Numbered from the stretch's first letter, positions 34,354 through 43,933 are shown. The stretch: DNA of 64,000 bases from Pedobacter sp. Hv1 (GCF_001412215.1 NZ_LLWP01000004.1:682001-746000), one strand, 5' to 3'. Made by a program: numbers and translations. The notes: generated by a model from the sequence alone, not told the origin.

Positions 34354-37300
34354 CTATAAAGTAACATTTAAACCAAATGCAAATGATCTGTAGAATGGAT
34401 AAGCCTGAGAGTTTACTCCGTTGCTTACTTCTGGATCAAATACACTTAACACTTTGGTGCTTTCCCACAGATCCTGTCCTGAGAAATATATCCTTACATT
34501 TTGAATGTATTTTTTGTTGAAAGGAACTTTATAACCAAGTTGTAGGTTCTTTAAGCGGATATAACTTCCGTTTTGGGTCCATCTGTCTGAAGGTTTATAG
34601 TTGTGATCACTGGTTTGGTACATGCGAGGGAAAAATGCATTTGGATTATCTGGTGTCCAACGGTCCATGTGGATGGTCCAAGGCATATTCGCTGTTCCAT
34701 TTAATGGTGCCAAAGTTTCTGTAGCAATTAAGAAAGAACGTTTTAAGGTACCTTGAAAAGCTACCGAAAAATCAAAACCTTTCCAGCTTGCGCCCACGTC
34801 AAAACCATACGAGTATCTTGCACTGGTATTACCTAAATAAACCAAGTCTCCAGAGTTTTCTGGTGTACCACCGCCTGCATTAATTACCCCATCGCCATTT
34901 AGGTCAAGGTATTTGATATCTCCAGCTGTTGGATTGGCAAAAAATGGATAACTCACCTTAGCTTTGTAAGCATTAGCTTCTTCGGCTGTTTGGAAGATAC
35001 CATCAGTTTTGTAACCCCAAACACTGTTTAAAGGATAACCCTCAATAGCACTCACTACCCCACCAGTTCCGATCAGGTTTTTACCAGCCATTTTAATCAA
35101 CTTGTTCTGGTTATCTGAAAAGTTAACACCAATATTATAACCAAAGTTTCCAATTCGATCTCTCCATTTCAGTTCTGCTTCCCAGCCCCAACTTTCTAAT
35201 TCGCCAGAGTTGGTTTTTGATACATCAATACCAATAATGTTTGGTTTGTTCAATAAGATCAACATGTTTTTGTTGCGGTTGTTGTAAAATTCAACCGTAG
35301 AGGTTAAACGCTCTTTGAACATTCCTAAATCGACACCAATGTTTGACGATTGTACTGTTTCCCATGTTTTACCTAAGGAAGGCAATACATTTTGGAAGAA
35401 ATAATTGGTTTTTAGGCCATTCAGCACTAAAGCACTACCACTGTTTAGAGTGGCAATGTAATCGTAGTTACCAATGTCTGTACCTACTGCATTACCTACC
35501 TGGCCCCACGATGCTCTTAATTTTAAGTTGGATACTACAGGCACATTACCTTTAAAGAAGTTTTCTTCGCTTATTCTCCATCCTGCAGAGAACGATGGGA
35601 ACAGGTTCCAACGAGAGCTTGGTGCCAAACGAGAACTTCCATCGTAACGAACAGTACTTTCAAATAAATACTTTTCATCATAATTATAGTTGAACCTGCC
35701 AAACAACGAACCAAAAGCATAAGTTTCTACGTTATCGCCATTTGTTCGATTTAAAAGATCAGAAAAGTTTAAGCTGAATGAATCATTACTGTACAAGTTG
35801 GTTGCTCCTGCACTGATTTCATCTTTCCTATATTGATCGTAAGCTGCACCGCCTAAAATTGTGAAATTGTGTTTATTGCCTAACTTAAAGTCGTACGTAG
35901 CCGTAGTTTGTAAATTGTCGTGGTAACCACGATTTTTAGTTAAACTGATGCCGTTTGGTACGTTGGCACTGAAACGTGGAGCCTCAGTATTGCTACGTCC
36001 GTACCAGTTTAAGCTTCTTCTGTCTTGTTCGTAATTATAGTTATCTTGGTTTCTCCAAGCTACCGCATTGATGCTTAAACCTTTGATAAAGTTTTTTACG
36101 GTTACATCTACTTTACCAGTAAAACTCTCGTAAATGGATCTAGTAAAACCTGCATTTTTCTCAATATCTACTGCATTGATCTGTAAATCGCCGTTATAAG
36201 GCTGCCCGGTAGTATCTTCTGGTGGTGTATATAAAGATTGTCTGGTACGCACACGATAAAGTGCACTTACAATGTTTCCGGTAGAGAACGAATTTGAATT
36301 GGTAACCTGGCCAATATAACCAGCAACCAAACCAATATTTACATATTTGTTCAATTCGGTATTCAAATTGAGCTTGAAGTTGTATCTAGAGTTATCATCT
36401 GGACCATAACGTAACACCCCATCTCTGGTTTGGAAACTTCCAGAAAGCAGGTAATTTAACTCTTTAGAGCCCCCGCCTACCGAAACAGAGTGGTTTTGCG
36501 CATGGTTTACTGTACTCATCCCCGCTTTGATCCAATCTGTATTGTCAAAATATTCCCAACGGTTAGAAGTTAGGTTAGGGCGGTAATTAAAGTTTGGATT
36601 TTTTAACCATTCGATCTGCTCAGGTGTAAATTCTCTAGCACCTGTAGCATTGAAACGTGCTTCATCAATTAAAGTCTGCTCATCCCATGAGTTTAAACGT
36701 TGAGGCTGTCTAGCTGTTACGTTGATACTGTAATAAGAATTGAAATTTACCCTAGTTTTTCCACTGGTACTTTTCTTTGTAGTTACCAATACAACTCCAC
36801 CAGCCGCTCTTGCACCATAAATAGCAGATGCTGCTGCGTCTTTTAGAAAGGAAATATTGTCTACATCGTCTGGATTGATGAGATTCAAATCCATCTCAAT
36901 TCCATCTACCAATACCAATGCAGCAGAACCGTTAATTGAATTGGTACCACGAATTCTTAAACCGTAGTTTTCTTGTCCAGGCTGTCCGCTATTTCTGGTA
37001 ATTACTACACCAGCTACTCTACCCTGAAGTGCTGAGGTTACGTTTGGCACTGGTCTATTCATTAATTCAGCCCCACTAATTGCAGTTACTGCACCAGTAA
37101 GATTTACCTTCTTTTGTGTACCATAACCTACTACAACTACCTCGTTTAAACCTTGGGCATCGTCTTCTAAAGTGATTTTTAATGAAGCTACTTCACCTAC
37201 GGTAACTTCTTTTGTTTTAAAACCAATACTCGTAAATACAAGGATGGCATCTTTATCAACGCCTCTGATCATGAATTTACCATCCTCATCGGTAACTGCT

Positions 37301-37545
37301 ACCTTTTGGGTTCCTTTAACCTTAATACCTACTCCGGGCAAGGCCAGACCTTTAGAATCGGTTACTACTCCAGAAATATCTAAAAATGCCTTTGCCAAAG
37401 CAAAATTGCTTGTTGAATTGGAGAGATAATTGGGGGTGGTTTTGCTTTTAGCAGAAATAGCTGAAGCATTGATTTGCAGAAAAAAACAACACAGTACTAA
37501 TGTCGGTAACTTCTGCAAAATTCTTTTAAATAGAATTTTCCTCAT
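34354..37545 (-). CDS. SusC/RagA-family TonB-dependent transporter (locus 1)
   Basis: 1063 residues: long signal region (residues 1-30), an unusual extra segment to about residue 52, carboxypeptidase-D regulatory-like domain (ISGVVTDSKGLALPGVGIKV), then the plug with EVVVVGYGTQKK and ALQGRVAGV, and the barrel up to FAFGLNVTL. It imports oligosaccharides captured by the partner SusD. It is the first enzyme-locus gene after the chimeric membrane regulator. Its promoter at 37590-37597 and upstream AAGCGTATC sites are shared in kind with locus 2. No N-terminal extension for anti-sigma signalling (STN) is evident, so control is probably not by a SusC/FecR relay. Confidence 0.96.
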   Translation of the reverse strand: MRKILFKRILQKLPTLVLCCFFLQINASAISAKSKTTPNYLSNSTSNFALAKAFLDISGVVTDSKGLALPGVGIKVKGTQKVAVTDEDGKFMIRGVDKDAILVFTSIGFKTKEVTVGEVASLKITLEDDAQGLNEVVVVGYGTQKKVNLTGAVTAISGAELMNRPVPNVTSALQGRVAGVVITRNSGQPGQENYGLRIRGTNSINGSAALVLVDGIEMDLNLINPDDVDNISFLKDAAASAIYGARAAGGVVLVTTKKSTSGKTRVNFNSYYSINVTARQPQRLNSWDEQTLIDEARFNATGAREFTPEQIEWLKNPNFNYRPNLTSNRWEYFDNTDWIKAGMSTVNHAQNHSVSVGGGSKELNYLLSGSFQTRDGVLRYGPDDNSRYNFKLNLNTELNKYVNIGLVAGYIGQVTNSNSFSTGNIVSALYRVRTRQSLYTPPEDTTGQPYNGDLQINAVDIEKNAGFTRSIYESFTGKVDVTVKNFIKGLSINAVAWRNQDNYNYEQDRRSLNWYGRSNTEAPRFSANVPNGISLTKNRGYHDNLQTTATYDFKLGNKHNFTILGGAAYDQYRKDEISAGATNLYSNDSFSLNFSDLLNRTNGDNVETYAFGSLFGRFNYNYDEKYLFESTVRYDGSSRLAPSSRWNLFPSFSAGWRISEENFFKGNVPVVSNLKLRASWGQVGNAVGTDIGNYDYIATLNSGSALVLNGLKTNYFFQNVLPSLGKTWETVQSSNIGVDLGMFKERLTSTVEFYNNRNKNMLILLNKPNIIGIDVSKTNSGELESWGWEAELKWRDRIGNFGYNIGVNFSDNQNKLIKMAGKNLIGTGGVVSAIEGYPLNSVWGYKTDGIFQTAEEANAYKAKVSYPFFANPTAGDIKYLDLNGDGVINAGGGTPENSGDLVYLGNTSARYSYGFDVGASWKGFDFSVAFQGTLKRSFLIATETLAPLNGTANMPWTIHMDRWTPDNPNAFFPRMYQTSDHNYKPSDRWTQNGSYIRLKNLQLGYKVPFNKKYIQNVRIYFSGQDLWESTKVLSVFDPEVSNGVNSQAYPFYRSFAFGLNVTL

Positions 37546-37589
37546 ACAGTTTAAGTTGGTTTGTTAATATTCCAAAATATTTGGTGAGG

Positions 37590-37759
37590 TAAATATAGCC
37601 GAATGCGATTTACATTTGCAAATAAAAAAATATCATAAATACTTGATAATTAATTAGTTATAAAATTTTTGATACGCTTAATTCGCAAGCTATAAAATTG
37701 ATAATCGGTTGATTTACTGCATGATTAGTGACGCAATAAAGAATTAGTCGATACGCTTT
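37590..37759 (-). promoter_or_regulatory. Promoter region of locus 1 with shared AAGCGTATY sites
   Basis: On the minus strand, TATATTTA (37590-37597) serves as -7 box and TTTG (37619-37622) as -33 element, spaced 21 bp. Upstream lie TTAAGCGTATC (37671-37681) and a second AAAGCGTATC (37750-37759), with a weaker TTGCGTCACTAATC between them. The segment 37613-37682 aligns with 47667-47737 before locus 2, including ATAACTA, AGTATTT and the T-run before TTTGC. Candidate binding sites for the chimeric regulators. Confidence 0.55.
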
Positions 37760-37832
37760 AACCACATCGAAAAAAAATTAAAAAAAAGTTAAATTTATTG
37801 CCTTTCTATAATAAAACAGGCGTTTTGAGGTC

Positions 37833-39752
37833 TTATTTATCCAGAACGAGCTTACTCCATCCAGATTTTCCGACACCTTTGAGGTCTTTTTTGCGCTCTT
37901 CCATTACTTTTTTAACCTTCGAAGCGTAGGTCCAACAGGTACTTTGTCTGATACCAAGCTTTTCTGACAGTTTATGAGAAGATATTGCCCCTTTATGGTT
38001 GTACATGAGATACACGAGGTAAAAGGCCTTGTTGATAGGAATACGATTATTTTCAAAAATAGTGTGGTGCAATACAGACTCTTCGTAGGCACATTTGGTA
38101 CACCTGCGGTTAAAAGGCACCTTACCATTACAATAGGTAGTATTGCTACATTTGATACAGGCATAACCATGCTCCCATTTCATATCGGCCAGAAATTTGT
38201 AACATGAATCGCGATCTGGGTACTTTTGACTAAACTCATCAAAATCAAGTTCGGTGGCATTTACCCTCGCATCGGTTACCTTTTCTATATTTGTTTTTAA
38301 ACTGATATTATCTTTTTCTAAAAGGATGTTCATTCTAGAAATCTCTTCAGCCTGATGCTCTAATAAAGTATTTTTAGACAGCAACTCTTCATTTTGTTGC
38401 TCAATAGTGATATTTTTCTGTTGCAGCTCTCTAGATTGTTGTTGTACTTCTTGAGTACGCTCTTGTACCTTAACCTCTAGATCTCTGTTGATACTGTCTT
38501 TTAAGTCGGCATTGACCTGCATCTGTTTGATGATCTGCTTACGGGCATTTTCCTTTTTCCTTTTCAAGATTCTTACCTGATCACCGATAGCGAATGATAA
38601 GAACACCATTTCTAATAAAAAGCCAAATGTTAAACTATAATAGCCCAAAGCACCCGGAATATGTCGGGCCCAACCCAAAATATGGATCACTTTGATAATG
38701 AAACCACTGAAAAGGAAAAAATAGCCCAATACAAAAAACCGTGCAGGCCTGTACTCTTTTCGCCACCAGATGTAGATACCGGTGAAAAAACAGATCGACA
38801 AAGGAATAAATTCTAAGAACTTGTATTTAAACCAATCGTTATTGTAAAACATACAGGCTAAAAAGAATGCCAAACGAAGTATCAGTACAATGTTGATCAA
38901 TTGATTGATCTTAGGCGCCTTTATTTTAACGTGTAATAATTCTTTGGTAAAAATCAGTCCAAAAGTACTCAGAAAATAGAGCGAAACGCCATAAGCATAT
39001 TCGTTCCACACCGGGTGATTTGGCCATAAGTATTGAAAGGCAATCCCATCGGTAGACATTTCGTAAATACCCACACTTAAAATATAGAGGATATAATAAA
39101 GGTATTGTCTTCGTTTGACGGCAATAAACATTAACAGGTTGTGAAAACTGAAAATCACGATCATGCCATAGAAAAAGCCGAAAGTAAAATACTCTGTTAA
39201 ACCGTATTGAATAAACCTTTCTACGGTTCTAAACACAATAATTACGTTAACCTGATCTTTTGATTTTACCCTGAAATAGTAAATGTGTTCTCCCTTTTTG
39301 GTGCTGTTTACTAAAAATTCGAAATTTTTATGCTGAAACATCCTATCCTCAAAGTTGAGATCCGCTCCAGCTTTACTGTGAACGTAATTGCCTTTCCCAT
39401 CTGGCATATAGGCATCTATTTGATCGGTAATCTGATCAAAAAATTCAATCACAGCCGATTTGTCAAGGTCTTTAGTAAAATTTACCTTTACCCGATACCA
39501 ATACGCAGAAGAACGGTTATAGTTTTTTGGATAGTAATTGATGTTGGGAATAAATTTGCTTTGATAAGCCGCACTACTAATTTCGTTAAAAGTTAAGCCA
39601 CCATTGGGGTCTTCTAACCAAACTACTTCTTCCGATTTAAAAATATGTTCTGGTAGTTTGCCATCTAAGGCGACTAATTTTTGCGCATAAGAAAGGTTAC
39701 AAGCAAATACAAAAAGTAAAAAGAGTAAAGATTTTGTGAACCTTTTTAACAT
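37833..39752 (-). CDS. 7TMR-DISM membrane sensor fused to an IS1595-type zinc-ribbon/HTH module
   Basis: A 639-residue chimera. Signal peptide (1-24); 7TMR-DISM extracellular sensor domain (about 40-180, typically a jelly-roll that may bind carbohydrate); seven membrane helices (about 195-395); long coiled coil (about 400-495, QQQSRELQQKNITIEQQNEEL); then the zf-IS1595 zinc ribbon (CIKC about 530, CTKC about 550) and the following helix-turn-helix (HKLSEKLGIRQSTCWTYASKVK). It stops exactly where a transposase DDE domain would start, so only the DNA-binding half is kept. No kinase or LytTR domain is present. It is upstream of susC on the same strand (287-bp gap), with a paralogue at 45647. Membrane-tethered regulator is inferred. 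Confidence 0.85.
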   Translation of the reverse strand: MLKRFTKSLLFLLFVFACNLSYAQKLVALDGKLPEHIFKSEEVVWLEDPNGGLTFNEISSAAYQSKFIPNINYYPKNYNRSSAYWYRVKVNFTKDLDKSAVIEFFDQITDQIDAYMPDGKGNYVHSKAGADLNFEDRMFQHKNFEFLVNSTKKGEHIYYFRVKSKDQVNVIIVFRTVERFIQYGLTEYFTFGFFYGMIVIFSFHNLLMFIAVKRRQYLYYILYILSVGIYEMSTDGIAFQYLWPNHPVWNEYAYGVSLYFLSTFGLIFTKELLHVKIKAPKINQLINIVLILRLAFFLACMFYNNDWFKYKFLEFIPLSICFFTGIYIWWRKEYRPARFFVLGYFFLFSGFIIKVIHILGWARHIPGALGYYSLTFGFLLEMVFLSFAIGDQVRILKRKKENARKQIIKQMQVNADLKDSINRDLEVKVQERTQEVQQQSRELQQKNITIEQQNEELLSKNTLLEHQAEEISRMNILLEKDNISLKTNIEKVTDARVNATELDFDEFSQKYPDRDSCYKFLADMKWEHGYACIKCSNTTYCNGKVPFNRRCTKCAYEESVLHHTIFENNRIPINKAFYLVYLMYNHKGAISSHKLSEKLGIRQSTCWTYASKVKKVMEERKKDLKGVGKSGWSKLVLDK

Positions 39753-39918
39753 TATTAACTGATAAAAATACTAGGATTAGTCGCTATATTTAAAATCTTA
39801 ATCATACAGTTGACCCCGTAGAGATCTAGAATTAAGTTCGAATTTCAAAACTTAAATATATTACAAATAATTAAGATTCCATTGTCATTTTATAGGTGAC
39901 CTAAGTTTAAATTTAGAA

Positions 39919-41094
39919 ATGAAAAAAACCGCTTTATACTTTCTTTTTTTAGTAGGCTTTTGCCATACTGTTGTAGCCAATACTTACCGCATCAGTTCGG
40001 AAGCAGAGTTTAAAAACCTGCTCGGCAAACTTGTTCCTGGTGATGAAGTGATCATCAAAAATGGCAATTATACAGATTGGATGCTAGAAATTACCAATCA
40101 GGGTACCCAAGTAAAACCTATACTAATTAAAGCTGAAACAGCTGGCCAAGTTATTTTTTCTGGCGAAGTCAATCAAACCATCTTCAAAATTACTGGCAAT
40201 TTTATTGTGTTAGACGGACTTACCTTTAAAAATTGTAACCTTAATAAAACAACTGGAAAAACTGGTGTATTGGTAGAGTTTAAAAACACCAAGAACTGTC
40301 GTTTAACGGCTTGTAGTTTTATAAGCAATAAGGTAAATGCCCAGTTTATGCCCTTGGTTATTGTTTCTGGAAACGGGCAACACAACCAAATAGACCATTG
40401 TACTTTTAGTGGCAATATAGATAACCAAGATGTGCAGGTTAAGATTACGAAAGAAAGTTGCCCTTTATACACCCTCATTACAGCAAATTTATTTACTGAT
40501 AAAAACAAAGTAAGCTGGCCCAATGGCAATGGTGGAGAATGTGTGCAGATAGGTCAAGATCCAGTACTGCTGGGTAATATTGAAGCCAAATCGATCGTGA
40601 GCAACAACAGGTTCATTCAATGCAATGGAGAAAATGAAGTGATCAGCAATAAAAGCAGCAGCAACCATTACCTCAAAAACTACTTTAAAGATAATGATGG
40701 CGAATTGGTGATGCGTGGTGGCCACGATTGCCTTATTGAAGGCAACATTTTTGAAGGAGGTACCGGAGGCATCCGGATCAATGGTACTGGGCATCAAATC
40801 ATCAACAATAAAATTGACCACATTAAAACGGCCATTAGGTTAATGTACGGAATGGCAAAAGGAAAAGACGAGGTTGGGTTTTATATTGCAGCAAGCAATT
40901 GCACCATTAAAGGAAATCAGATTGCCAATGCCACTACAGGCATTTTAATTGGCGACAGTAAAAATACCGATTGGAAAGGGAAATTTGATGTGGTTAAATA
41001 TCCCTCACGCACCCTACAAGATGTGGCCCCATTTGACAATCAAATTTCAGGCAATACCTTTAGCCACACCCAAAACAACCAAGTTACCCAATAA
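39919..41094 (+). CDS. Polysaccharide lyase family 6 (chondroitinase B/alginate lyase-like)
   Basis: The 391-residue secreted protein (signal peptide through VVAN, about residue 21) is a right-handed beta-helix. PL6 signatures are present: YRISSEAEFKNLLGKLVPGDEVIIKNG at the start, NGENEVISNKSSSNHYLKN with the catalytic Lys, and ELVMRGGHDCLIEGN with the catalytic Arg. PL6 enzymes cleave alginate or dermatan sulfate by calcium-assisted beta-elimination. The length is that of a single-domain enzyme. It is divergent from the chimeric regulator (166-bp spacer) and thus likely part of locus 1, supplying unsaturated uronates for GH88. Confidence 0.93.
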   Translation: MKKTALYFLFLVGFCHTVVANTYRISSEAEFKNLLGKLVPGDEVIIKNGNYTDWMLEITNQGTQVKPILIKAETAGQVIFSGEVNQTIFKITGNFIVLDGLTFKNCNLNKTTGKTGVLVEFKNTKNCRLTACSFISNKVNAQFMPLVIVSGNGQHNQIDHCTFSGNIDNQDVQVKITKESCPLYTLITANLFTDKNKVSWPNGNGGECVQIGQDPVLLGNIEAKSIVSNNRFIQCNGENEVISNKSSSNHYLKNYFKDNDGELVMRGGHDCLIEGNIFEGGTGGIRINGTGHQIINNKIDHIKTAIRLMYGMAKGKDEVGFYIAASNCTIKGNQIANATTGILIGDSKNTDWKGKFDVVKYPSRTLQDVAPFDNQISGNTFSHTQNNQVTQ

Positions 41095-41099
41095 GTGGC

Positions 41100-41561
41100 T
41101 TAAGCTATAAAATGATATAAGAACATCACATCACCTGTATACGCAGGTTTTGGTTGGTCTTTAATTTCCAATACTACTTCAATTACTACTTTGGTGGTAC
41201 CCCTTAGGTTTACAATAGATTTCAGTTTAGTTTTTAAACGTACCGCACTATCTACTACTACTGCTTGTCCAAATTTGAAACTTTCTATCCCATAGTTGAT
41301 TTCCATTTTCAGGTTACGGATTTCGGCAATCTGTTTCCATAGGTATGGGATTAAAGATAGCGTAAGATAACCATGGGCTATAGTTGCCTTAAACGGGCTT
41401 TCAACAGCTGCACGTTCTTGATCAATATGGATCCATTGATGATCTAAGGTAGCATCGGCAAATTTACTGATCTGTGCTTGATCAATGGTATGCCATCCAG
41501 AAATACCCAGTTCTTTACCCAAGTAAGCTTCAAACTCCTCGTAGTTGCTAATAATTAACAT
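41100..41561 (-). CDS. MaoC-like hot-dog dehydratase
   Basis: 153 residues forming a single hot-dog fold. The hydratase-2 motif is visible: FADATLDHQWIHIDQERA carries the catalytic Asp and His, followed by FKATIAHGYLTLSLIPYL. Relatives are (R)-specific enoyl-CoA hydratases or similar dehydratases of fatty-acid or ketide metabolism. Its stop is 5 bp from the end of the convergent PL6 gene. It follows the MazG-like gene by 12 bp and may be cotranscribed. The physiological acyl substrate is unknown. Confidence 0.9.
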   Translation of the reverse strand: MLIISNYEEFEAYLGKELGISGWHTIDQAQISKFADATLDHQWIHIDQERAAVESPFKATIAHGYLTLSLIPYLWKQIAEIRNLKMEINYGIESFKFGQAVVVDSAVRLKTKLKSIVNLRGTTKVVIEVVLEIKDQPKPAYTGDVMFLYHFIA

Positions 41562-41573
41562 AAATATAATGGA

Positions 41574-42053
41574 TTAAGCTTCAGTATTCACCAACAAACC
41601 TTTTAAGTCTGCAGGAGAATAATTAATTGATTTTAAAGTTTTATGATCTCCATCTCTATACACCAAGAATAAAGAATCGATTTCTTTGTAATGCGCATCT
41701 ACATTGCTATTATTTTTATAATGTGCAATGGTTTCATTTGCTTCTTCAACCGTTTTACAGGCTTTGCTCATATTAGAGCGGTGTACTTCATCAAATAAAG
41801 ATTTGAATTGATTACCCAAGCCAAATTCTAAAACAGCACCTGCAAGCACGTATTGTAAGTCGCAAAGCGCATCCGCAATTTCAACCATATTTCCATCATT
41901 CACAGCTTCTTGTAGTTCTTTCAACTCTTCTGCTAATAAATCTATCCTTAACTGGCATCTTTCCTTAGCAGGAATAGTGGCCTGTTCTAAAATAGGGTGT
42001 TTAAAGGTTTTATGAAATTCCGCAACTTGGCTTAATGCTTTTAAATCTTCCAT
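41574..42053 (-). CDS. MazG/PRA-PH-like nucleoside triphosphate pyrophosphohydrolase
   Basis: 159 residues, all helical. The metal-binding ExxE...ExxD pattern of all-alpha NTP pyrophosphatases is present: LLAEELKELQEAVNDGN followed by EIADALCDLQYVL. FGLGNQFKSLFDEVHRSNMSK is characteristic of the phosphoribosyl-ATP pyrophosphohydrolase-like subgroup in Bacteroidota. It is a single short domain, not the HisE/HisI fusion, so a nucleotide house-cleaning role is more likely than histidine synthesis. Operon-like spacing (12 bp) to the MaoC gene. Confidence 0.85.
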   Translation of the reverse strand: MEDLKALSQVAEFHKTFKHPILEQATIPAKERCQLRIDLLAEELKELQEAVNDGNMVEIADALCDLQYVLAGAVLEFGLGNQFKSLFDEVHRSNMSKACKTVEEANETIAHYKNNSNVDAHYKEIDSLFLVYRDGDHKTLKSINYSPADLKGLLVNTEA

Positions 42054-42152
42054 TGTATATTTTTATTTGATACACGAAGGTTGCATTATTTATGCTGAAG
42101 GGCAAATTTTCTTATCAACAAAAAAACCGATTTCCACAAAATTGATGCTGTT

Positions 42153-42965
42153 TTAGAGGTTAAAATCCATTACTTGATCTAGCCCCCTTTTCAGTCCTTT
42201 AAACGAACCTACCTTTCTAATGGCCAACAAGGCTCCATTTACATAAGGTTGTGCACTTGCCCCTGCCTCATGTTTAATGGTCAGTTTTTCGCTTTCCATG
42301 CCAAATATGGCTTCTAAGGAAATCACAAAACCTGGTAACCTAACCGAATGTACCTGCATGCCATTGATATCGGCTCCTCTTGTTTCTTTAATCCCTTTGG
42401 TTTCTGCTACGGGAACCGTAAGAACAGATTCGTTTACTTTGCCCAATCGGTTTGCCAACTCTAATGCACTTCCACTTGGCGAATCTACCTTCGTATTACT
42501 GGCATAATCGATAATTTCCCAAGATGGCATGTGTTTGGCGGCTATTTCGGCAAATTTGTTCAATAATACTACACTAATGGCAAAGTTGCCTACTGCAAGT
42601 ACCGATTGCTGTTGCTGCGTAGCTAAAGCTGCAATCTGTTCATATTGTTGGTCTGTTACACCAGATGTACCCACCACTACATTAATGCCATTGTTAATTG
42701 CAGTAACGATATGGTGTTCGGCAATTGCTGGTGAAGTATAATCGATCAATATATCATAAGGAATGCTTAAGGTTTCTTCCAAAGTAGCAAAAATGGGAAT
42801 CGGATTGTCAGTATTCAATTCCAATACTTGGTTTAAATCTTGTCCTGCACTTTTACGGGCTATGGCACAAACCAGTTCAAGATCTGGTGTGGCTACTATT
42901 CCTTTACAAAGTGCCGAAGCTGCCCAACCCGTGGCACCAGCAACGCAAACCTTTAATTTTTCCAT
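42153..42965 (-). CDS. DapB-like dihydrodipicolinate reductase homologue with altered active site
   Basis: The protein (270 residues from ATG 42965; an ATG at 42974 adds three) has a Rossmann N-terminus (VCVAGATGWAASALCKGI), DYTSPAIAEHHI, VVVGTSGVT, and the C-terminal substrate domain, as in 4-hydroxy-tetrahydrodipicolinate reductase of lysine and diaminopimelate synthesis. However, the usual catalytic His-His in EAHHRHKVDAPSGTA is replaced: here the segment is DYASNTKVDSPSGSA (residues 153-167). The Lys (159) and the PSG motif remain. The cofactor loop GATGRMG is also changed. It may be a divergent DapB or a reductase for another substrate. Confidence 0.8.
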   Translation of the reverse strand: MEKLKVCVAGATGWAASALCKGIVATPDLELVCAIARKSAGQDLNQVLELNTDNPIPIFATLEETLSIPYDILIDYTSPAIAEHHIVTAINNGINVVVGTSGVTDQQYEQIAALATQQQQSVLAVGNFAISVVLLNKFAEIAAKHMPSWEIIDYASNTKVDSPSGSALELANRLGKVNESVLTVPVAETKGIKETRGADINGMQVHSVRLPGFVISLEAIFGMESEKLTIKHEAGASAQPYVNGALLAIRKVGSFKGLKRGLDQVMDFNL

Positions 42966-43066
42966 AATTGACATTTTAAATAAGTATATGTTTAGATAAT
43001 GCCAATATAGTTAGCTTGAGCTAAAGCGATGTAATCAAAAAATCATTTAAGTAAATTGGTCTGTAC

Positions 43067-43477
43067 TTACTTCTTTTTCATACTGGCCGTTAGCCGTTTA
43101 ATGATTGCTTCTTTCTCCTTTTTTAACACTTTTCCATAAGCGAGCGCATCTGGATCAACAGGCAAATAAGCATCAGACCAAAGGATCAACTCAACCAAAA
43201 CCGGCAATAGATCAATCCCTTTGTGGGTCAAACGATATAATATTTTGGCTTTACTTTCTGGATGTTCTTCTTTAACCAATATTCCAACCGATTCTAGCAT
43301 CACCAATCGATCGGCCAACACATTGGTAGCAATCTTCTCTTTCGACTTCAAAAACTCATTATAGGTATTCTTGCCATTCATCATGATATCACGAATGATC
43401 AGCAACGACCATTTATCACCAATAATGTCCAAGGCAGAACTTATCGGACAACCAGACCTCTTTTTAATTTCTTTCAC
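43067..43477 (-). CDS. HxlR-family winged-helix regulator
   Basis: 136 residues with the HxlR pattern: RSGCPISSALDIIGDKWSLLIIRDIM (Cys in the N-terminal arm), then NEFLKSKEKIATNVLADRLVMLESVGIL as recognition helix and wing, and YRLTHKGIDLLPVLVEL. These dimers usually repress a divergent gene and often sense electrophiles or aldehydes through the N-terminal Cys. The divergent neighbour, 87 bp away, encodes a VOC-fold protein, which is a typical HxlR target. Autoregulation of this spacer is inferred. Confidence 0.93.
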   Translation of the reverse strand: MKEIKKRSGCPISSALDIIGDKWSLLIIRDIMMNGKNTYNEFLKSKEKIATNVLADRLVMLESVGILVKEEHPESKAKILYRLTHKGIDLLPVLVELILWSDAYLPVDPDALAYGKVLKKEKEAIIKRLTASMKKK

Positions 43478-43564
43478 TACTCAAAAATACAAAAACAACT
43501 TGCAAATAACAAGTTATTTATTTAGGTTTGATCATCAGACCACAACTTAAAAACTTAGCTCATT

Positions 43565-43915
43565 ATGCTTACAGCAATCAACCCAAAATTACCCATGCGC
43601 AACAAAGCCATTACCAGAGATTTTTATTTGAATAAATTGGGTTTTCAGGAATTTGGCAGTGCCGATTATGATGGCTACCTAATGGTAGAAAAAGACCAGA
43701 TCCAGATCCACTTTTTTGAGTTTGCTACCCTCGACCCGAAAGAAAATTATGGTCAGGTCTATATCCGTACGGATGATATTGAGGCATTTTACGACCTGGT
43801 TAGAGATAAAGATGTGAACAGTACTGAACTAGAACACAAACCATGGATGCAAAGAGAATTTTCGGTGCTCGACCCAGATAGCAACTTGCTTACATTCGGA
43901 CAACCTTTATTTTAG
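43565..43915 (+). CDS. VOC-family protein (bleomycin resistance/glyoxalase-like)
   Basis: The 116-residue protein has the paired beta-alpha-beta-beta-beta modules of the vicinal oxygen chelate fold: RDFYLNKLGFQEFG, IQIHFFEFATLD, QVYIRTDDIEAFYDLV, and REFSVLDPDSNLLTFGQPL. This arrangement matches bleomycin-binding-type proteins in Bacteroidota, which trap hydrophobic drugs rather than catalyse glyoxalase chemistry. His in IHFF and Glu/Asp near the C-terminus could bind metal. Divergent from hxlR and followed by a terminator at 43934-43966. Confidence 0.88.
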   Translation: MLTAINPKLPMRNKAITRDFYLNKLGFQEFGSADYDGYLMVEKDQIQIHFFEFATLDPKENYGQVYIRTDDIEAFYDLVRDKDVNSTELEHKPWMQREFSVLDPDSNLLTFGQPLF

Positions 43916-43933
43916 TTTTTTATTCAACACCTA

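Noticed and set aside
37833-39752. Intact IS1595 transposon suspected from the zinc-ribbon and HTH match
   Set aside because: No DDE catalytic domain, no terminal inverted repeats seen, and the module is in frame with a complete membrane sensor in two paralogues.
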